From contig CALWLL010000061.1 in assembly GCA_944381555.1 (NCBI GenBank), positions 51,169 through 115,168 on the forward strand: 64,000 nt of DNA, read 5' to 3'. Made by a program: the position numbers and the translations under genes. The notes beneath the pieces are model-generated. The model worked only from the letters and a program-made list of their open reading frames with translations, had not been told where the DNA came from and ran no database searches. This stretch comes from an uncultured Agathobacter sp. Its GTDB lineage: Bacteria; Bacillota; Clostridia; Lachnospirales; Lachnospiraceae. This document shows positions 53,367-62,616 of this stretch, piece after piece (position 1 is the first letter of the stretch; each line of letters opens with the position of its first letter).

Positions 53367-56081
53367 TTAGTGCGCATCATACCAGTTTGTGCCCCACGCG
53401 GTCCCAACCTCCAGCGGCACGCGCAGATTGGCCGACTGATGCATCTCCTCTTCTAAAAGCGCAATTACTGCTTCTTTTTCTGATTCTTTGGTTTCAATTA
53501 GCAATTCATCATGTACCTGCAAAATCAATCGTGAAGCAAAGCCCTCACGAATCAATCTGTCGTGAACACGAATCATGGCAATCTTAATAATATCCGCAGC
53601 CGTCCCCTGAATCGGCGCATTCATAGCGACACGTTCCCCAAACTGACGCTGCATAAAATTGCTGGATGACAGTTCCGGAACCGGACGGATCCTGCCGTAA
53701 ATGGTAGACGTCCTGCCTGTTTTTTTTGCATCGGCAACTGTCTTATCAATGAACTCCTTAATCTTCGGATAGGTAGCAAAATAGCGGTCAATGTACTCCT
53801 GGGCCTCTTTTCTGCCTATATTTAAGTCCTGGCTTAATCCAAACGCACTGATACCGTATACAATGCCGAAGTTTACTGCCTTAGCATTCCGGCGAAGTTC
53901 CGGCGTTACCTCTTCGACTGGTACATGAAACACCTGCGAAGCCGTTGTACTATGAATATCCTTTCCACTGTTATAAGCCTCAATCATTTTTTCGTCCCCT
54001 GACATATGCGCCAGAATACGAAGCTCAATCTGGGAATAATCAGAATCTACAAATACATTTCCCTTCATTGGGTGGAATACCTTACGGATTAGTCTTCCCA
54101 GTTCTATTCGGATTGGAATGTTCTGAAGATTCGGTTCGGTACTGCTTAGTCTTCCAGTTGCGGTTATGGTCTGGTTGAAGCTGGTATGGATTTTGCCATT
54201 CTCATCGATGAAATTCGCCAATCCATCTGCGTAAGTGGATTTTAGCTTGGTAAGCTGACGGTATTCTAAAATATCTGATACGATTGGGTAATCCGGCGCC
54301 ATTTTCTCTAATACATCTGCTGATGTAGAATATCCGGTTTTTGTCTTCTTGCCATTCGGCAGACCAAGTTTCTCAAATAGAATCACGCCAAGCTGCTTTG
54401 GTGAATTGATGTTAAATTCTTCCCCCGCCTGTGCATGGATTTTCTTTTCCAATTCCAGAATGGAGCTTTCCAACTGATGTCCATATTCCTTCAATGCCTT
54501 AGCATCAATGCAGATTCCTTCCTTTTCCATGTCATACAACACAAAAACAAGCGGCATTTCCATTTCATAAAAGAGTTTGTCCATACCTTGTTCCGTCAAG
54601 GCTTCCAACAATCCTTTCTTTGCCTTCCATGCCACATATGCCTTGTAGCAGGCGAGCCTTCGCTCATCCTCTTTTAACTCTTTTTCAGACGGAACCACCA
54701 TTCCCAGATAATCTTTGGCAATATCATCATAAGGATATTCTCCTTTGATGGGATTCAGCAGATATGCCGCAACCGTTACATCAAAATACTGACTTCTTGC
54801 AGCAGCATATCTCTCCCATTCCTTCGTCATATCCATGTCTTCTGCAAATTTCATCAAAGAAAGCTGTGTTTTCAAATCCATAGCAATCCATGTATTTACC
54901 CGCGCCTTTTTCATGGAATCTGACAGATATCTGTCTGTCAGTTCTTTATCTGCCGGGATATAATAGATATCTTTATCTCCATATGCTAACGCGAGTGCGG
55001 AAAATAATTTTTCTTCTCCCATAGAAAACAGAGTCATCTGACCATCCGCTTCTATATCCACCCCTTCCTTTTTGCACGGAACAAGCGCAAACGCCACATC
55101 TTTCCCTTTGATTTCACGAAAAATACGCTCCGCCTCTTTCTTGTCCTGCACCAATACAAAGTGGTCTTCCACATTGCTCTTAGGTGCGTCCGAACGAAAC
55201 CGCGATAACAGATTCTTAAACTCCAACTGCTTGCAAAGCAGATATGCTTCCTCTGTATAAAGGGCTTCTACTCCATCTAAACGCGCCTTTTCAAAGGTAA
55301 AGCAGACAGGTTCCTCCGTAACAGGCGCATCCGTAATGATGGTAGCAAGAGTCTTGCTTAAGACCGCCTGCTCCCAGAACTGCACAATATTTTTGGCCGC
55401 CCTAGGAGGTTTTACTTCGTCCGCGTGCGCATAGACCTCCTCGATGGATTTATATTTTTCAATCAGCGCGCTTGCGGTTTTTTCACCGATTCCTTCCACT
55501 CCCGGGATGTTGTCAGAGGCATCGCCCATCAATGCTTTTACATCGATAAATTCCTTTGGGGTAACAAGATAACGGGCTGCTACATCTTTCGCATAGTAGT
55601 TTTCAATTTCTGTTCCGGTTCTTTTCGTCTTTGGAATACGAATCTGCACATGGTCTGTCGCAAGCTGCAATAAGTCCCTGTCTCCTGATACAACTGACAC
55701 CTCCATGCCCTGTGCTTCGCCCATACAGGAAATCGTTCCAAGCAGATCGTCTGCTTCATAGCCCGGCATTTCCACGATTGCCACGCCCATAGCCTTTAGC
55801 ATTTCTTTCATAACCGGAACCTGTTGGCGAAGCTCTTCTGCCATCGGCTTTCGTGTACCCTTGTATCCAGCATACATATTATGACGGAAGGTAGGGGCTT
55901 TTACATCAAAAGCCACTGCCAGATAATTTGGTTTTTCTTCTTCTAAGATTTTAAACAGAATATTTAAAAACCCATATACCGCATTTGTATGCAAGCCTTG
56001 GGAATTTGTCAAATCCGGCAGACCGAAAAACGCTCTGTTTAAAATACTGTGTCCATCAATAAGTACCAGCTTTTCGCCCAT
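53367..56081 (-). CDS. polA: DNA polymerase I
   Basis: 904 residues. N-terminal 5'-3' exonuclease (LIDGHSILNRAFFGLP, GYEADDLLGTIS, GDRDLLQLA; about 1-290). The middle domain (about 310-470) lacks the DxE motif of proofreading exonucleases, so 3'-5' activity is probably lost, as in Bacillus and Thermus enzymes. Polymerase motifs A (VDSDYSQIELRILAHMSGD), B (RRNAKAVNFGIVYGISAFGL) and C (QVHDELLIE) are complete. 40 nt after the aminopeptidase gene. Confidence 0.96.
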   Translation of the reverse strand: MGEKLVLIDGHSILNRAFFGLPDLTNSQGLHTNAVYGFLNILFKILEEEKPNYLAVAFDVKAPTFRHNMYAGYKGTRKPMAEELRQQVPVMKEMLKAMGVAIVEMPGYEADDLLGTISCMGEAQGMEVSVVSGDRDLLQLATDHVQIRIPKTKRTGTEIENYYAKDVAARYLVTPKEFIDVKALMGDASDNIPGVEGIGEKTASALIEKYKSIEEVYAHADEVKPPRAAKNIVQFWEQAVLSKTLATIITDAPVTEEPVCFTFEKARLDGVEALYTEEAYLLCKQLEFKNLLSRFRSDAPKSNVEDHFVLVQDKKEAERIFREIKGKDVAFALVPCKKEGVDIEADGQMTLFSMGEEKLFSALALAYGDKDIYYIPADKELTDRYLSDSMKKARVNTWIAMDLKTQLSLMKFAEDMDMTKEWERYAAARSQYFDVTVAAYLLNPIKGEYPYDDIAKDYLGMVVPSEKELKEDERRLACYKAYVAWKAKKGLLEALTEQGMDKLFYEMEMPLVFVLYDMEKEGICIDAKALKEYGHQLESSILELEKKIHAQAGEEFNINSPKQLGVILFEKLGLPNGKKTKTGYSTSADVLEKMAPDYPIVSDILEYRQLTKLKSTYADGLANFIDENGKIHTSFNQTITATGRLSSTEPNLQNIPIRIELGRLIRKVFHPMKGNVFVDSDYSQIELRILAHMSGDEKMIEAYNSGKDIHSTTASQVFHVPVEEVTPELRRNAKAVNFGIVYGISAFGLSQDLNIGRKEAQEYIDRYFATYPKIKEFIDKTVADAKKTGRTSTIYGRIRPVPELSSSNFMQRQFGERVAMNAPIQGTAADIIKIAMIRVHDRLIREGFASRLILQVHDELLIETKESEKEAVIALLEEEMHQSANLRVPLEVGTAWGTNWYDAH

Positions 56082-56121
56082 AATATGTTACCTTTCTGTT
56101 TTGGTTTTCACCGTCTTTTAC

Positions 56122-57903
56122 TTAGATTTCTCTTGTATATGCTTTCAGCCACTTTGCTTCTTCCTCTGTAAGGAATGGAGAAACCTTCTCATATACCTTC
56201 TTGTGATATTCGTTCAAATATCCTTTTTCCGTTTCACTCAACTGCGCCGGGTCAATGGCATCTAAATCCATCGGCACATAGGTGATGGTTTCAAAATACA
56301 TAAACTGACCATATTCGTTTTTCTCCCCTTTACGGCAGAGCAATTCATTTTCCAGACGGATACCGTACTTTCCTTCGATATAGATACCCGGTTCATCCGT
56401 AGTAATCATGCCCTCTTCAAGCGGCTGTACATAGGCTTTGCGTCCCCAGTGGAAGCCATTTGGCCCTTCATGCACATTCAGAATATGTCCTACGCCATGT
56501 CCGGTGCCATGCTTATAATCAAGGTTTGCTTCCCACAGCGGCTGACGTGCGATCACATCCAGATTTACCCCGCTACATCCATAAAGAAACTTCACATTGG
56601 CAAGGTTCATGTTCGAACGGAGTACTCTTGTAAAATCGGTCTTCATCTCATCTGTCACAGGACCTAAGGCAAAGGTTCTGGTAATATCCGTCGTACCCTC
56701 AAAATACTGTCCGCCTGAATCCACAAGCAGAAGTCCTTCCGGTTTGATCTGCGCATCCGTTTCCTGTGTTGCCGCATAATGGACAATGGCTCCGTGAGCC
56801 GCATATCCGCAAATTGTATCAAAACTTAAGTCAAAGCAGCCTTCCTGCTCTCTTCGCAGGCTTTCGAGATAATCGGAAACCGAAATCTCCGTCATAGGTA
56901 TTTTACCCACATTATTCTTTAACCAATACATGAATTTACACATTGCAACTGCATCTTTTAGATGCGCGCTTTTTGTGTTCTGGATTTCCACCTCGTTTTT
57001 CCTGCATTTCATAAGAGACGTCGGGTCTAATTCATCAATGACCTTTACGCCTTTTGGGAGGCTGTTGCAGATACGGTAATTAACAACTGACTGGTTCATA
57101 AGAATCGTTGCTGTATCATCAATGGTTTTGACATATTCATAAAAGCTGCCGTATGGCTTTGCCACAACATGAGTTGCTTTTAGGTAGTCTTTTAATTCAT
57201 CGGTAAGTACTTCCTCCTGCACAAACCAGATGCATTCCTCTTTGGTAAGCGCAAGATAAGATAAAACAACCGGCACATAACGAATATCATTGCCCCGGAC
57301 ATTCAGAAGCCATGCGATGTCATACAGAGATGTCAACAGATGAATGTCTGCATGTTTCTCCTCCATAACGGCACGGACACCGGCAATCTTATCAATGGTG
57401 CTCTTACCCGTGTAAGCCTGCTCTAAAATGCGGACCGGCTCCTTCGATAATGCAGGTCTGTCCTCCCAGATAATATCAATTAAATCTTCATCAACCGCCA
57501 GCCTGCCATGTTTCTTCTCTACAATGAATGCCAGCCTTCTGCCCCATGTGTTGTTTACCACACGTCCGTCAAAGCCAAGTATTTCACCTTCCTGAAGCGT
57601 GCTTTCAATATATTCATCCACGGTAGGAACGCCCTCTTCCCCCATCTTATAGAGCGTAACCGTTGTTCCTTCCAACTGTTCTGCCGCCTGGATAAAATAT
57701 CTTCCATCCGTCCAAAGGCCTGCGCTCTTTTGCGTAATTACGGCAGTTCCCGCAGAGCCGGTAAATCCCGTAATATATTTTCTCGCTTTAAAATAGTCTC
57801 CTACATATTCAGATTCATGAAAATCTGCCGTTGGAACGATATATATGGCAATATTCCGTTTTGCCATTTCATTTCTTAAACTTTTTAATCTGTCTTGTAT
57901 CAT
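56122..57903 (-). CDS. Xaa-Pro aminopeptidase (M24B)
   Basis: 593 residues. Two creatinase-type N domains (about 1-300) precede the pita-bread peptidase with metal ligands in LLVDSGGQYFEGTTDITRTF (two Asp), HGTGHGVGHILNVHEGP (His), TDEPGIYIEGKYGIRLENE (two Glu). Cleaves N-terminal residues preceding proline. The start MIQDRLKSLRNEMAKRN at 57903 follows GAGGG; a longer frame extends into the promoter. First gene of the operon running to UPF0210. Confidence 0.92.
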   Translation of the reverse strand: MIQDRLKSLRNEMAKRNIAIYIVPTADFHESEYVGDYFKARKYITGFTGSAGTAVITQKSAGLWTDGRYFIQAAEQLEGTTVTLYKMGEEGVPTVDEYIESTLQEGEILGFDGRVVNNTWGRRLAFIVEKKHGRLAVDEDLIDIIWEDRPALSKEPVRILEQAYTGKSTIDKIAGVRAVMEEKHADIHLLTSLYDIAWLLNVRGNDIRYVPVVLSYLALTKEECIWFVQEEVLTDELKDYLKATHVVAKPYGSFYEYVKTIDDTATILMNQSVVNYRICNSLPKGVKVIDELDPTSLMKCRKNEVEIQNTKSAHLKDAVAMCKFMYWLKNNVGKIPMTEISVSDYLESLRREQEGCFDLSFDTICGYAAHGAIVHYAATQETDAQIKPEGLLLVDSGGQYFEGTTDITRTFALGPVTDEMKTDFTRVLRSNMNLANVKFLYGCSGVNLDVIARQPLWEANLDYKHGTGHGVGHILNVHEGPNGFHWGRKAYVQPLEEGMITTDEPGIYIEGKYGIRLENELLCRKGEKNEYGQFMYFETITYVPMDLDAIDPAQLSETEKGYLNEYHKKVYEKVSPFLTEEEAKWLKAYTREI

Positions 57904-57964
57904 ATTTTTCCCTCGTTTTGTTTCAAACTTAAACCAGCTTTTCAAACGCAAAAAACCATCTTTT

Positions 57965-57993
57965 ATTATGGCATAAAAACACATTCTTTTCAA
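57965..57993 (-). promoter_or_regulatory. promoter of the aminopeptidase-polA operon
   Basis: On the minus strand TTGAAA (57988-57993) and CATAAT (57965-57970), spacing 17. Confidence 0.6.
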
Positions 57994-58004
57994 CCAAAAG
58001 ACAT

Positions 58005-58048
58005 AGAAAAAAGGCTGTTGCAATGTTTTTCTTCTGCAATAGCCTTTC
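58005..58048 (-). terminator. terminator of the PadR-DUF1700-DUF4097 operon
   Basis: On the minus strand AAGGCTATTGCA pairs with TGCAACAGCCTT (one mismatch), then a TTTTTT run. Confidence 0.88.
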
Positions 58049-58053
58049 TTTAC

Positions 58054-58839
58054 TTACTCTGTAAATTCTATTTCAATTTCCCCGACTCCGCACTCAATAT
58101 CCATACTGCGGTCTGCATCCGGATTATGCACCGTATGCTCGCTTCCTATTCCGCCATAGGAGCTGTCTGCAATACGGATAGAGCCAACACCGCATTCCAG
58201 ACTGTAACTGTAATCCTCCTGTGCGCCTGCAACTTCAATCGTAAGCTGTCCTACACCGGTTTCAGCCTTTAATTTCTCCACATTAAGGTTTCGGATAACT
58301 GCTTCCCCTGCCCCTATTTCCACATCGACCTTTGATGCACTTAAATCTGTAATTTCCGCCTGACTTGCGCCGATTTCCAGATTCACCTTTTCAAAGCTCA
58401 TATTCCTTGGAATCGTAATCGTAAGCGATGCATCCGAATTGCCGCTAATACCCAGGCCACCTTCAATCCTCAAGCTGCCATTCCTGACAGAAGACGAGAA
58501 ACCTGCTACATTTTCGTAGTCAATATGAATCTTTTCTACATCCCCATAACAGATTTCTAATGTTCCCACACCAAATTCCACATCCAGCTCCGAACATTCT
58601 TCATCCACATCAAAATTTCCTGTCTTTTCTTCTCTGCCCCAATCAAAAATGTCATCTCCGAAGAAATGAATCCCAACATCTTCTCCATCACCAAAATTAA
58701 ATGAAAATTTCCCATCAGAGATCATACCAAGAAAAGAATTCCAGCCTAACCCCATTGAGAAAGCCGCCAACATACACACAATCCCAAACGCCGCCAGTAC
58801 TCCAGCGATAATCAATGCAATCTTTGTAAATTTTTTCAT
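58054..58839 (-). CDS. DUF4097 putative adhesin-like membrane protein
   Basis: 261 residues. One N-terminal membrane helix (about 7-32), then a repetitive right-handed beta structure with the recurring pattern LDVEFGVGTLEICYG, VNLEIGASQAEITDLSASKVDVEIGAGEAVIRNLNVEKLKAETGVGQLTIE, which is typical of DUF4097. Probably extracytoplasmic. Its start overlaps the DUF1700 stop by 4 nt. Family members commonly sit with PadR and DUF1700 as an envelope-related module of unknown role. Confidence 0.87.
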   Translation of the reverse strand: MKKFTKIALIIAGVLAAFGIVCMLAAFSMGLGWNSFLGMISDGKFSFNFGDGEDVGIHFFGDDIFDWGREEKTGNFDVDEECSELDVEFGVGTLEICYGDVEKIHIDYENVAGFSSSVRNGSLRIEGGLGISGNSDASLTITIPRNMSFEKVNLEIGASQAEITDLSASKVDVEIGAGEAVIRNLNVEKLKAETGVGQLTIEVAGAQEDYSYSLECGVGSIRIADSSYGGIGSEHTVHNPDADRSMDIECGVGEIEIEFTE

Positions 58840-59414
58840 ATCTGATTTCCTCCTTCGTTACGATGACGTACATTTCTGACTGCATTTACAATGCTTCTAA
58901 ACAGCTCCGGAATCCATCTGATTACAAGCCATGCAAAGAGAAGCAGCAAAAGCAAACCTGCCGCAGCCAGCAAAGCTCCAACGCCCATTGTAGCCAACCC
59001 TTCCAAAGGACTTACCACCATCCGAAAAACTCCAACAACAAGACAGACAATTCCTCCTATACTTAACCCTGCTCCGCTTCCAAAAATTCCAACAGTAACC
59101 CCGAAAACACCTGCTAACAGGGCTACTAACCCGCCAAAAAGACCTGCCACGATACCAACCCAGAGCGGGAAAGTAAGCACTGCAATAAGAATAATAATAA
59201 TCCAGTGCGTCTTCTTTTTTGCAGTATCACTTTTTACTCCCATTGTTTTTGCCACCTTCTCCGGAGAGCCTAATTCCTGAATCACTTTCTGTTCATTTTC
59301 TATTCCTGCTTCGTCAAAATAATTATTATAATAAGCAATCGCATCCGCTCTGTCACTTTCCGGAATATCTTTAAGCAAATATTCCAGTTCTCTTAAAAAT
59401 TCTCCTCTTGTCAT
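58836..59414 (-). CDS. DUF1700 (HAAS-domain) membrane protein
   Basis: 192 residues. N-terminal HAAS domain (TRGEFLRELEYLLKDIPESDRADAIAYYNNYFDEAG, ELGSPEKVAKTMG), then about four glycine-rich membrane segments (about 75-175). The start MTRGEF at 59414 follows AAAGGA. HAAS domains pair with PadR regulators, encoded 28 nt upstream here. Confidence 0.88.
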   Translation of the reverse strand: MTRGEFLRELEYLLKDIPESDRADAIAYYNNYFDEAGIENEQKVIQELGSPEKVAKTMGVKSDTAKKKTHWIIIILIAVLTFPLWVGIVAGLFGGLVALLAGVFGVTVGIFGSGAGLSIGGIVCLVVGVFRMVVSPLEGLATMGVGALLAAAGLLLLLLFAWLVIRWIPELFRSIVNAVRNVRHRNEGGNQI

Positions 59415-59442
59415 AAACATTCCTTTCTTTTTATCTTGAAAT

Positions 59443-59751
59443 TCATTTAAATAATTCACTGATTTTCGACGAATACCTTTTCCATTCTATCTCATACAGC
59501 TTTAATTGTGCAGCTCCCTTTTCTGTCAGTTTATAATATCTGCGGTTACGTCCGGCATATTCCATATCATAAACTTCAAGGCATTCGTCCTTTTGCAGCC
59601 TTCGCAATACCGGATATAATGTAGACTCCGATATATCCAATACCTGCCTGACATCCTGCGTTATCTTATAACCATATGTTCCCTGCTCCTCCTTCGATAC
59701 AACCGCCAACACAATTGCATCCAGAAGGGCTGCTCCCGTATTAAATGTCAT
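59443..59751 (-). CDS. PadR-family transcriptional regulator
   Basis: 102 residues: LDAIVLAVVSKEEQGTYGYKITQDVRQVLDISESTLYPVLRRLQKDECLEVYDMEYAGRNRRYYKLTEKG. Winged helix with the usual wing YAGRNRRYYKLT. First gene of the PadR-DUF1700-DUF4097 operon, which it probably represses. Confidence 0.93.
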   Translation of the reverse strand: MTFNTGAALLDAIVLAVVSKEEQGTYGYKITQDVRQVLDISESTLYPVLRRLQKDECLEVYDMEYAGRNRRYYKLTEKGAAQLKLYEIEWKRYSSKISELFK

Positions 59752-59784
59752 ATTCCTCTCCTATGTTATTCTTTGCTCAATATT

Positions 59785-59838
59785 ATATATCGTATAATAT
59801 TATATTTATACTATATATTATACAGTATCCCATGTCAA
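59785..59838 (-). promoter_or_regulatory. promoter/operator of the second PadR operon
   Basis: On the minus strand TTGACA (59833-59838) and TATAGT (59810-59815), spacing 17. ATATATCGTAT (plus strand, 59785-59795) is identical to half of the 43.1-kb PadR palindrome and lies just downstream of the start site. Confidence 0.65.
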
Positions 59839-59875
59839 GACTTTATGCAAAATAAGATATGGCTGCCCACAACAA

Positions 59876-59905
59876 AACAGGTATGACCGAAATCATACCT
59901 GTTCC
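59876..59905 (-). terminator. terminator of the GPH transporter/lipoprotein operon
   Basis: AACAGGTATGA pairs perfectly with TCATACCTGTT around 6 nt; followed leftward by TTGTTGTG and rightward (plus strand) by CCA8, so it is modest as a leftward terminator. Confidence 0.65.
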
Positions 59906-59973
59906 AAAAAAAATCACATTTTGCTGTTTTACGCCCATCAGGCATCTATACGATGCTTTTTATAACAGTCCTG

Positions 59974-60585
59974 CTATTTATCCAAAATGATTTTACCCTC
60001 AACATTTGTAACCTTTAATTCAGGACGGGTCATTGTATCGCACTCGTAAGTTGTCTGTTCTTCTTTGGTTTCTTTTTCCCCACCGCCAAACATAGATGTG
60101 ATGGTTTCCCATAAGGATGGAGATTCATCTACAATATTATCCGCATAGGCATTGATATACATCTGTGTTTCTGCTTCGGTAACGGTAATTGTTCCCTCTG
60201 TTTTTTCATCTGACGGAAATCCTACTGTGGAAGCCTCTAACGTATAGGTGCCTGCTTTTACATCATATACCAGTTTCTTAACCTCCTGCTTGCCTAAATC
60301 ATAGGTTACATCAAGATCTGCTTTATCAAACTTTTCCGTATACTCATCCTTTAAGTTAATTACATAATCTACATAGGCAATTGTAATTTTTGTTCCATCT
60401 GACAACGTTCTTGCTGATGTGTCCACAATCTCTTCAATTTCAAAATATGTATCCCAATTCTCTGCTGTGATTTCAACTGCTTCCTGTCCTTCTCCCGCAG
60501 TCAGTTCTTCTTCCTTTGTTTCGCCACAGGCCACAAGGGAAAGGCTCATAACAGAGAGTAAGAGCATTGCAATAGTTTTCTTCAT
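59974..60585 (-). CDS. lipoprotein of unknown function
   Basis: 203 residues. Signal peptide and lipobox (SLSLVAC, Cys near residue 20), an acidic body with ENWDTYFEIEEIVDT, ITIAYVDYVINLKDEY and ITVTEAETQMYINAY, and a Lys/Glu-rich stretch (GGGEKETKEEQTT) near the end. No family recognised. It lies 27 nt after the GPH sugar transporter gene, so a surface role linked to that sugar is possible but unproven. Confidence 0.78.
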   Translation of the reverse strand: MKKTIAMLLLSVMSLSLVACGETKEEELTAGEGQEAVEITAENWDTYFEIEEIVDTSARTLSDGTKITIAYVDYVINLKDEYTEKFDKADLDVTYDLGKQEVKKLVYDVKAGTYTLEASTVGFPSDEKTEGTITVTEAETQMYINAYADNIVDESPSLWETITSMFGGGEKETKEEQTTYECDTMTRPELKVTNVEGKIILDK

Positions 60586-60612
60586 AATGACATCTCCTTT
60601 TTGTACTGACCT

Positions 60613-62115
60613 TTAGTTCTGCGCCGTATGTCTGGCTTCAAGTTCTTCATTCATCTTAGCAAGCGTCTTCTTATCTAAGTTATACACGATTGCAAGTCCG
60701 ATGAACTGGAACACTGCAGATACTAAGTAAAGAGCAGCTACAAGGTAACGCATATTAAGCGCAACCTCCGGAAGCTGGTATCCGCCGTATTTTCCGACAT
60801 AACCTAAGGTACCCATGATAACAAGCGCTAAGGAAGGTCCAATTCCCTGTGCCAGTTTACGGAAGAAAGAGTGCAGCGCATATACCGTACCTTCTTCGCG
60901 TGTACCGAATTTCCATTCGTTGTAGTCAATCGCATCCCCCATCATTGACCATGATACGGTAGAATAAATACCCATGCCTAAGCTGTTAAGCAATTGACAT
61001 ACCACATACATTGCAATTCCTGTTCCATCCGGCGTAATCGGAAGCACCAGCATAAGAACACAGGCGGTAACACTTAAGACAGAGCCTACTGTCGCTAATT
61101 CTTTCTTACCGAATTTCACTACCATCTTACGGGCAAGCGGCGTAAACGCAATGATAGGAATCATGGAGAACATACTTACAATACCGGAAATGGATACGTT
61201 GTGGAAATATGACTGGAACATAACCGTTACCGCTGAGGCTGCGCCCTGCATACCAAGGAACATCCCCATAGCCGCAAGCGTAGCACCTACTGCCGGACGG
61301 TTCTTTATAAAGTTGCCCATTGCCTTTAGGACATTAAACTTCTGTCTTTCTTCCTCATTGCATTTTACATATTCATCACAACGGATAACAGTTGTACGAA
61401 TCATAAACTGGAACGAAATAAATCCAAGCACGCCCATGATAAGAGCCGCAAGGAACACCCTTTCCCCAATGATATCCTGTGACACTACGCTGGAAAGATT
61501 GTAGACAGCTCTTGAAGCCGCTCCCTCGTTCGTGATTCCCTGCATAGTTTCCAAATCCTTGATCGTGTTCTGATAGATAATCATCGGAAGAATGATCATA
61601 GGCACCATGTTGCCGACCATAGAGCCAACCGAACGCCATGCAGAAAGTGAAGCACGGTCTGCCGGGTCAGAAGAAATCAAAGAAAGCAATGAGCCATAAG
61701 GTACATTGGCAACGGTGTAGAAAGCATCCCAGATGATATATCCGGCTACAAATAAAATGTTTTTAACCACGCCGCTTAACTGTGGAAATGGCAGGAAACA
61801 AAGCGCGCCTGCAACCAAAAGTCCGATTGAACCAACCCATATGTAAGTTAAGAATTTTCCTCTCCTGTACTGGTGCTTATCCGCATCGACTATAGAACCA
61901 ATCAACGGGTCGTTAATTGCATCCCATACCTGCACAAGAATCAGCAATGCCGAATACACATAGGAATCCATTCCCATAAACTGGGTCCAGAAAATGACCA
62001 GTGTGCCTTTCAGCGCAAATGACATGTTGCAGCCAAAGTCGCCCGCTGCATAAGATATGCTGTCAAGAATACCAAATCTGCGGTGAGCTTTAGCAGGTGC
62101 TGTGTTATTACTCAT
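60613..62115 (-). CDS. GPH-family sugar:cation symporter (MFS)
   Basis: 500 residues, 12 predicted membrane helices. ISYAAGDFGCNMSFALKG, WDAINDPLIGSIVDADKHQYRRGKFLTYI, PYGSLLSLISSDPADRASLSAWRS and the late DAIDYNEWKFGTREEGTVYALHSFFRKLAQGIG are hallmarks of the glycoside-pentoside-hexuronide family. The substrate is not determinable. A GGGGGG-rich ribosome site precedes the ATG. Divergent AraC regulator upstream, lipoprotein downstream. Confidence 0.92.
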   Translation of the reverse strand: MSNNTAPAKAHRRFGILDSISYAAGDFGCNMSFALKGTLVIFWTQFMGMDSYVYSALLILVQVWDAINDPLIGSIVDADKHQYRRGKFLTYIWVGSIGLLVAGALCFLPFPQLSGVVKNILFVAGYIIWDAFYTVANVPYGSLLSLISSDPADRASLSAWRSVGSMVGNMVPMIILPMIIYQNTIKDLETMQGITNEGAASRAVYNLSSVVSQDIIGERVFLAALIMGVLGFISFQFMIRTTVIRCDEYVKCNEEERQKFNVLKAMGNFIKNRPAVGATLAAMGMFLGMQGAASAVTVMFQSYFHNVSISGIVSMFSMIPIIAFTPLARKMVVKFGKKELATVGSVLSVTACVLMLVLPITPDGTGIAMYVVCQLLNSLGMGIYSTVSWSMMGDAIDYNEWKFGTREEGTVYALHSFFRKLAQGIGPSLALVIMGTLGYVGKYGGYQLPEVALNMRYLVAALYLVSAVFQFIGLAIVYNLDKKTLAKMNEELEARHTAQN

Positions 62116-62176
62116 TGATTTTTACCCCCCTAGTTATTATTTAATAAACTAAATCTTAATGATAAGAAAATTATAT

Positions 62177-62194
62177 TACAATATGCACATTGTA
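62177..62194. promoter_or_regulatory. palindromic site upstream of the GPH transporter gene
   Basis: TACAAT-ATGCAC-ATTGTA is a perfect inverted repeat. On the minus strand it is followed directly by a TATAAT -10 with a poor -35 (TAGGTA), the usual layout for an activator-dependent promoter. The adjacent AraC protein is the obvious candidate, unproven. Confidence 0.5.
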
Positions 62195-62357
62195 CCTAGT
62201 AATATTTTTATCTTAAACAGGATTATTTTTGCCTTACTTGTATACCAGATTGTCGACATCTTATTTTCTGCCATAAAAAGTTTCTAAACCGGCACTAAAC
62301 TAATCGTAAAAATTTTCTAAAATCAATATAAATTTTACTTACCGGTTCTTCCAGTGT

Positions 62358-62616
62358 TATAATAAAAAATATTAACGAGGATATAGAACAAGCCAGGTTT
62401 ACATCCTTCGCGGAGCTTTTTTTAATCATAGGAAAGTCATTCTCTTTCACACGTTATTATCAGGGGCTTTCCTATGATAGATCTGATAGATTCCAAAAGC
62501 ACACTGTTTTGCTGATTTCTTACACGGCTGTTTGTTTCTGAGCGAAAACAAACAGCCCTAATGGCAGAAAAAACGCCGCCGTCCTCGCCACAAGCCGCTC
62601 AGAAATGAGGATTATC
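62358..62616 (+). promoter_or_regulatory. extended -10 promoter and long structured leader of the AraC gene
   Basis: TG-T-TATAAT (-10 at 62358-62363) would start transcription near 62370, giving a leader of about 245 nt. It contains the dispersed hairpin (62402-62478), a perfect 12-bp hairpin GGCTGTTTGTTT / AAACAAACAGCC (62526-62537 / 62546-62557), and an alternative pairing TTTCTGAGCG (62535-62544) / CGCTCAGAAA (62596-62605) ending at the ribosome site. The two stems share bases and cannot form together. The rest of this 501-bp gap holds the GPH promoter side. Confidence 0.55.
62402..62478 (+). repeat. dispersed hairpin repeat, copy B
   Basis: CATCCTTCGCGGAGC (62402-62416), then ATCATAGGAAAG (62425-62436) / CTTTCCTATGAT (62467-62478), a perfect 12-bp stem with a 30-nt loop containing TCTTTCACACGTTA. 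Same parts and order as copy A at 33.2 kb. It lies inside the AraC leader. Confidence 0.75.
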
